DNA of 9,468 bases from Pelotomaculum sp. Lineage in GTDB: Bacteria > Bacillota > Desulfotomaculia > Desulfotomaculales > Pelotomaculaceae. Shown here piece after piece: positions 6,423-9,468 of this stretch (position 1 is the first letter of the stretch; each line of letters starts with the position of its first letter). Made by a program: the position numbers and the translations under genes. The stretch spans positions 3,814 to 13,281 of the forward strand of contig DNIT01000010.1 of assembly GCA_003489345.1 (NCBI GenBank). Direction: 5' to 3'. The notes beneath the pieces are model-generated. The model had not been told where the DNA came from, made no database searches, and saw only the letters and a list, made by a program, of their open reading frames with translations.

Positions 6423-6501
6423 TACCTATGCTACGTTTCGATAACGGCCTTTGGTTCAATTCAACAAAAACATTTTTCACTTACGCAAAAAGCAGAGAAC
6501 A

Positions 6502-8070
6502 TTATCCCTCAATGATCTGCCTTAATTCATCTTCGCCCCATACTTCTGTGAAAATTCCCGCATTCATCATTTTCAGATCCGGCGAAATGATCGGTTTAAA
6601 TTCCATTTGGTCCAGCACGTCTTTTTGCAAATCAATGCCAGGCGCGATTTCAGTTAATACAAACCCGTCATGGGTAAGTTCAAAGACAGCCCGCTCGGTA
6701 ATAAACATGACTTCCTGGCCTATTTCCCTGGCATATGGTCCACTGAAGGAAATTTGCGCAACCCGGTTCAGGAATTTTTTAAACTGGCCTTCCTGTTCGA
6801 TGGTCAGTTTGCCGTCTCCAGACTTGACTTTCAGTCCGCCGGCAGTGAATGCGCCCGCCATAATCGTCTTTTTGGCGTTCGTGGCAACGTTAATGAAGCC
6901 GCCGACACCGAAAACCTTACCGTTGAACACGCTGGCGTTGCAGTTGCCTTCCGGATCCGTTTCAGCCAGACCAAATACAGCGATGTCAAGGCCGCCGCCG
7001 TCATAATAATTGAAATGGGTAGGCTGCTCAGTCGATGCTTCAGCGTTCCAGTGGCTTCCAAAATCTCCACCCACACCAGGGATGCCGCCGATGCTGCCGG
7101 ACTCGGACATTAGGGTGACTTTACTGTCGGCTTTTTCCTCGGCAATGACACTGGCCACACCCTGCGGGATGCCGATACCCAGGCTGATCGCGCCCGGGCG
7201 CACTTCCATGGCTGTCCGCCGGCAAATAAGTTTGTCCGAACTCATGGGCATGGGAGGAATACTTTTCATGGGCACTTTTACTTCGCCTGAGAATGAAGGG
7301 TTATATAACGTAACCATGGTCTGCATTTGAGGTTTTTCTGCAACTACGACATAGTCTACAATGATACCGGGAACCTTGACTTGCTTGGGATGCATTGTCC
7401 CATTATTGACTATTCTCTCCACCTGAACGATAACGATACCGTCGCATGCCTTAGCCGCCTGGGCTATCGACATTAATTCCAGGTTCGGGCCTTCCTTTTC
7501 ACACGTGATATTGCCGTTTTCGTCTGACGAGGTAGCTCTCAAGAACGCTACATTAACAGGGAAAGGTTTATACCATAGCCATTCTTTCCCGTTCAGTTCC
7601 TTAACTTCAATGAGCTTTTCCCATTCGTCACGGGTTTTTTGATTGAAAGCACCGCCGTCCATACGCGGGTCGATGAAGGTCCTCAACCCTGCCTGACTGA
7701 AAACGCCGGGGCCTCTTCTGGCGATATCATTGTAACATTGCAAAATAACTCCGAGCGGGAAATTATAGGCTAAACATGTATTACTGGCGATATGCTCCAT
7801 AACCTGGGGTTCCGAACCGGCATGTGAAATGATGTATCTTTTTGTCATTCCCTCATGGGCCCAGTGGCCGCCGCCTCTGCCCTGGAAGTTGCCCGCGCCG
7901 CCGGCATGGATATGAGTCAGATCCCTAGGATGTCCGGTTTTTGAGAACCGCTCTTCAAGAGCCAGGGCGATTTCTTCGGCCCAACCAGCCAGACCGAAGG
8001 AAGATGACGCCACCCAATCGCCGTCCTTAAAGAGTTCCGCCGCTTGCGCCGCTGTAACAAATTTCGCCAT
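6502..8070 (-). CDS. Acyl-CoA:acetate/3-ketoacid CoA-transferase, YdiF/Pct-like (copy 2)
   Basis: This is a second fused family I CoA-transferase, 522 residues from the chosen start, cytoplasmic, working through a glutamyl-CoA intermediate. Matching landmarks are SSFGLAGWAEEIALA in the N-terminal half, HPRDLTHIHAGG, the catalytic Glu323 in SESGSIGG (322-329) and GVGGF (388-392). Against copy 1 it is clearly homologous throughout but far from identical. It carries a Gly-rich insertion, GNFQGRGGGHW, near residue 63 where copy 1 has a shorter CIPANCF. Three ATG codons occur at the 5' end (8079, 8076, 8070). AAAGGAG (8081-8088) ends only 1 base before the first, 4 before the second and 10 before the third. 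The third gives MAKFVT, which aligns with copy 1, so I chose 8070; 8076 is also possible. The two copies may serve different acids, or one may activate substrate and the other release product. Confidence 0.94.
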   Translation of the reverse strand: MAKFVTAAQAAELFKDGDWVASSSFGLAGWAEEIALALEERFSKTGHPRDLTHIHAGGAGNFQGRGGGHWAHEGMTKRYIISHAGSEPQVMEHIASNTCLAYNFPLGVILQCYNDIARRGPGVFSQAGLRTFIDPRMDGGAFNQKTRDEWEKLIEVKELNGKEWLWYKPFPVNVAFLRATSSDENGNITCEKEGPNLELMSIAQAAKACDGIVIVQVERIVNNGTMHPKQVKVPGIIVDYVVVAEKPQMQTMVTLYNPSFSGEVKVPMKSIPPMPMSSDKLICRRTAMEVRPGAISLGIGIPQGVASVIAEEKADSKVTLMSESGSIGGIPGVGGDFGSHWNAEASTEQPTHFNYYDGGGLDIAVFGLAETDPEGNCNASVFNGKVFGVGGFINVATNAKKTIMAGAFTAGGLKVKSGDGKLTIEQEGQFKKFLNRVAQISFSGPYAREIGQEVMFITERAVFELTHDGFVLTEIAPGIDLQKDVLDQMEFKPIISPDLKMMNAGIFTEVWGEDELRQIIEG

Positions 8071-8080
8071 ACTCATCATT

Positions 8081-8088
8081 CTCCTTTA
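8081..8088 (-). promoter_or_regulatory. Ribosome binding site deciding the CoA-transferase 2 start
   Basis: AAAGGAG on the minus strand is followed by three in-frame ATG codons at spacings of 1, 4 and 10 bases. The first is too close to be efficient. The third matches the N-terminus of the paralogous enzyme. Confidence 0.7.
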
Positions 8089-8098
8089 GATTATTTTC

Positions 8099-8114
8099 GT
8101 TAACCTATGTTAAC
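8099..8114. promoter_or_regulatory. Paired GTTAAC palindromes, possible operator
   Basis: Two copies of the palindromic hexamer GTTAAC (8099-8104 and 8109-8114) lie 10 bp apart centre to centre, one helical turn, about 30 to 45 bases upstream of the CoA-transferase 2 start. That is a plausible regulator-binding arrangement. No convincing promoter hexamers flank it, so function is uncertain. Confidence 0.3.
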
Positions 8115-8138
8115 ATTGAAAATATCTTCGTTTTTTCG

Positions 8139-8173
8139 GCCATACGCCGGCTTGAAATCAACCGGCGTATGGC
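8139..8173. repeat. Perfect 12-bp GC-rich hairpin between Mo hydroxylase and CoA-transferase 2
   Basis: GCCATACGCCGG (8139-8150) is the exact reverse complement of 8162-8173, with an 11-base loop that can add three or four further pairs. It begins about 26 bases past the Mo hydroxylase stop. In the coding direction it is followed by CGAAAAAACG, an A-run, so it lacks the U-tract of an intrinsic terminator. It may slow exonucleases at the 3' end of the upstream message, or be part of an attenuation or processing site. Confidence 0.65.
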
Positions 8174-8199
8174 AGGGAGTCATAAACTAAGCTCAGCTA

Positions 8200-9468
8200 T
8201 TAAGCTCCGCAGCCGCAACCGCAGCCGGCTTCTTTTTCTTTCTTTTCTTTTAAAGCCTTGAGGATCATTTCCGGCGTAATCGGTACTTCGTAGAACCGTA
8301 CACCGATGGCATCGTAAATCGCGTTGGTAATCGCCGGGAAGGTCGGCTGAACGGCACCTTCACCGGTTTCCTTGACCCCAAACGGCGCGTTCGGATCGTA
8401 GCTCTCTACAATGTTGGTGTCCATTTCCGGCATCTCCATGAATGTGGGACACTTGTAGTCGTGGAAGTTGGGGTTCAGGTGCCTGCCGTTTTCATCAAAT
8501 TTCATTTCTTCATAAAGGGCGGCGCCCATATTAAACACGATGGAGCCTTCCACTTGTCCGTCTACGCTCATCGGATTGACGGCTGTGCCGCAGTCACCGG
8601 CTTCGGTTACCTTCCTGACGTATACACGCCCGGTCTCGGTATCCACATCCACTTCGTGGACCTGACAGCTGAAACCAAAGGCGGGGGAGTGACCAATATT
8701 AGCGCCCTGAACTCGCTTACCAGTGGCAAGGTCAATCCCTTTGCGGCGCGGCGGGGAGAAGTGTCCGATAGCAACCAGCGCGCCAACGGAGTTCATATGC
8801 TTTTGAACCACTTCCGCCCAGTCAATGGTGTATCTGGGTTCAAACATGGAATAGATCTTGCGGTCTTTGATGGTTAGTTGGTTGGCCATGCAGCCAAGCA
8901 TGTTGGCAGCCGTTTCCTTTAGCTTTTCATTGATTTGTTTGGCTGCTTCCCTGATCGCAGAACCGGAGGCATAGGTTAAACGGCTGGCGAAACTGCCCAG
9001 GTCAAAGCTGCCCAGCTCTGTGTCACCTACTTGAACGTGCACGTCTTCATAATGGATCCCCAGCGCCTCAGCCGCCATCTGGGCCATGACAGTGGTGCAG
9101 CCCTGGCCGATTTCAGCAGCCGCGCAGAACAGGGTCGCGCCGCCCTCGGTATCTACCCGCAGCGTTACCGAGGTATGAGGCTTGTACGCCTGGTACAGGG
9201 TATAGGCCGTACCGGAAATGTAAAAGCCACCGGCCATGCCGATGCCTTTACCAAAGGGCAGCTTGCCGTGTTTCTCGAGATAACTCGATTTGTCTACCGC
9301 AGTCTGCAGGCATTTCTTGAACTCACTATGCGGCACATGGAGATTGTTGGTGGCATAATAACCTGATTCAACAGCGTTTCTCAGCCGTATTTCCAACCCA
9401 CTGATCCCCACCATATCGGCCAGTTCATCAAGCAGGCAATCCATGGCAAACCGGGGCTGCACGCCGCC
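8200..9468 (-). CDS. Molybdenum hydroxylase large (Mo-binding) subunit, partial, N-terminus beyond the window
   Basis: About 422 codons of the C-terminal part of a xanthine dehydrogenase / hydroxybenzoyl-CoA reductase superfamily large subunit are present; the gene continues past the right edge. The frame is open to the edge, and GGVQPRFAMDCLLDELA is the conserved internal segment, so the GTG at 9462 is not a start. Counting from that codon, molybdopterin-cytosine-dinucleotide motifs are visible: AAEIGQGCTTVMAQMAAEALG (116-135), GSFASRLTYASGSA (156-169) and GDCGTAVNP (289-297). The catalytic Glu368 lies in KETGEGAVQP (364-373), followed by FPAITNAIYDAIG. Such enzymes hydroxylate, or in the hydroxybenzoyl-CoA reductase branch dehydroxylate, aromatic and heterocyclic substrates, with FeS and FAD subunits expected to the right. 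The protein ends in a Lys/Glu-rich linker and GCGCGCGA, an unusual extension. The CoA-transferase neighbours favour a CoA-ester or aromatic-acid substrate; this is inference. Confidence 0.93.
   Translation of the reverse strand, partial: GGVQPRFAMDCLLDELADMVGISGLEIRLRNAVESGYYATNNLHVPHSEFKKCLQTAVDKSSYLEKHGKLPFGKGIGMAGGFYISGTAYTLYQAYKPHTSVTLRVDTEGGATLFCAAAEIGQGCTTVMAQMAAEALGIHYEDVHVQVGDTELGSFDLGSFASRLTYASGSAIREAAKQINEKLKETAANMLGCMANQLTIKDRKIYSMFEPRYTIDWAEVVQKHMNSVGALVAIGHFSPPRRKGIDLATGKRVQGANIGHSPAFGFSCQVHEVDVDTETGRVYVRKVTEAGDCGTAVNPMSVDGQVEGSIVFNMGAALYEEMKFDENGRHLNPNFHDYKCPTFMEMPEMDTNIVESYDPNAPFGVKETGEGAVQPTFPAITNAIYDAIGVRFYEVPITPEMILKALKEKKEKEAGCGCGCGA

Larger units (their letters stand above)
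5916..6501 (-). other. 586-base intergenic region with hairpins, no recognised gene
   Basis: This long gap separates the two CoA-transferase genes. Two overlapping minus-strand frames (5943-6245, 100 codons; 5903-6097, 64 codons, running into CoA-transferase 1) have no Shine-Dalgarno and no recognisable domain, and I do not call them genes. Structure seen: the 58-base hairpin at 6365-6422; a short GCGGG/CCCGC hairpin near 6330-6343; GGTTCTT/AAGAACC arms at 5994-6000 and 6033-6039; and GGCAG/CTGCC around 6196-6213. A weak promoter-like pair (TGCAAA, 16 bases, TATACC) can be read on the minus strand near 6294-6321. The length suggests a separate promoter or leader for CoA-transferase 1 and the genes after it, or a decayed gene. 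Confidence 0.5.

Noticed and set aside
8139..8173. Intrinsic terminator for the Mo hydroxylase gene
   Set aside because: The stem is excellent but is followed by an A-run, not a U-run, in the direction of transcription; listed as a hairpin instead.
8098..8187. 27-codon minus-strand frame spanning the 8139-8173 hairpin
   Set aside because: It has no Shine-Dalgarno, and its sequence is dictated by the inverted repeat; better explained as a non-coding spacer.
9460..9462. GTG as the true start of the Mo hydroxylase gene
   Set aside because: It falls inside a conserved internal motif of the family (GGVQPRFAMD) and the frame stays open to the window edge, so the gene is cut, not short.

Overview
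The window is a one-directional catabolic gene cluster read entirely from the minus strand. In transcription order (right to left) it holds: the C-terminal two thirds or so of a molybdenum hydroxylase large subunit (xanthine dehydrogenase / hydroxybenzoyl-CoA reductase superfamily, cut by the right edge), two tandem but divergent family I CoA-transferases of the YdiF/Pct type, two adjacent acyl-CoA dehydrogenases, a 43-codon single-membrane-span protein that fits a transporter small subunit, and an OFA-family major facilitator transporter. No plus-strand gene is convincing, and no tRNA, rRNA, CRISPR array or intact insertion sequence was seen.

Organism: the gene set (CoA-transferases instead of ATP-dependent ligases, paired acyl-CoA dehydrogenases, a Mo hydroxylase), the strong AGGAG-type ribosome binding sites, some TTG starts and AT-rich spacers suggest a strictly anaerobic, fermentative or syntrophic Firmicute of the Peptococcaceae / Desulfotomaculum-Pelotomaculum-Sporotomaculum kind. 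This is an inference from style and gene content; nothing in the window is a taxonomic marker.

How the genes may work together (inference): the OFA transporter plus its small partner carries an organic acid across the membrane. One or both CoA-transferases activate it with CoA from acetyl-CoA or another acyl-CoA. The Mo hydroxylase hydroxylates or reductively dehydroxylates an aromatic, heterocyclic or alicyclic intermediate, and the acyl-CoA dehydrogenases oxidise or reduce the acyl-CoA ring or chain, exchanging electrons with ETF. Fermentation of a hydroxybenzoate or a cyclic carboxylic acid is one coherent reading, but the substrate cannot be fixed from this window.

Layout: 1-270 AT-rich spacer with palindromes; 271-1515 OFA transporter; 1611-1742 small membrane protein, too short for ordinary ORF cutoffs; 1757-2896 divergent acyl-CoA dehydrogenase with Asp in place of the catalytic Glu; 2921-4072 canonical acyl-CoA dehydrogenase; 4073-4295 spacer with a strong hairpin; 4296-5915 CoA-transferase 1 (TTG start); 5916-6501 a 586-base spacer with no recognisable gene but with hairpins; 6502-8070 CoA-transferase 2; 8071-8199 spacer with a perfect 12-bp-stem hairpin; 8200-9468 Mo hydroxylase fragment with a Cys-Gly tail.

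The points most worth a second look are the active-site divergence of the first acyl-CoA dehydrogenase, the small transporter partner, the GC-rich intercistronic hairpins that lack a U-tract in the coding direction, and the Cys-Gly tail.
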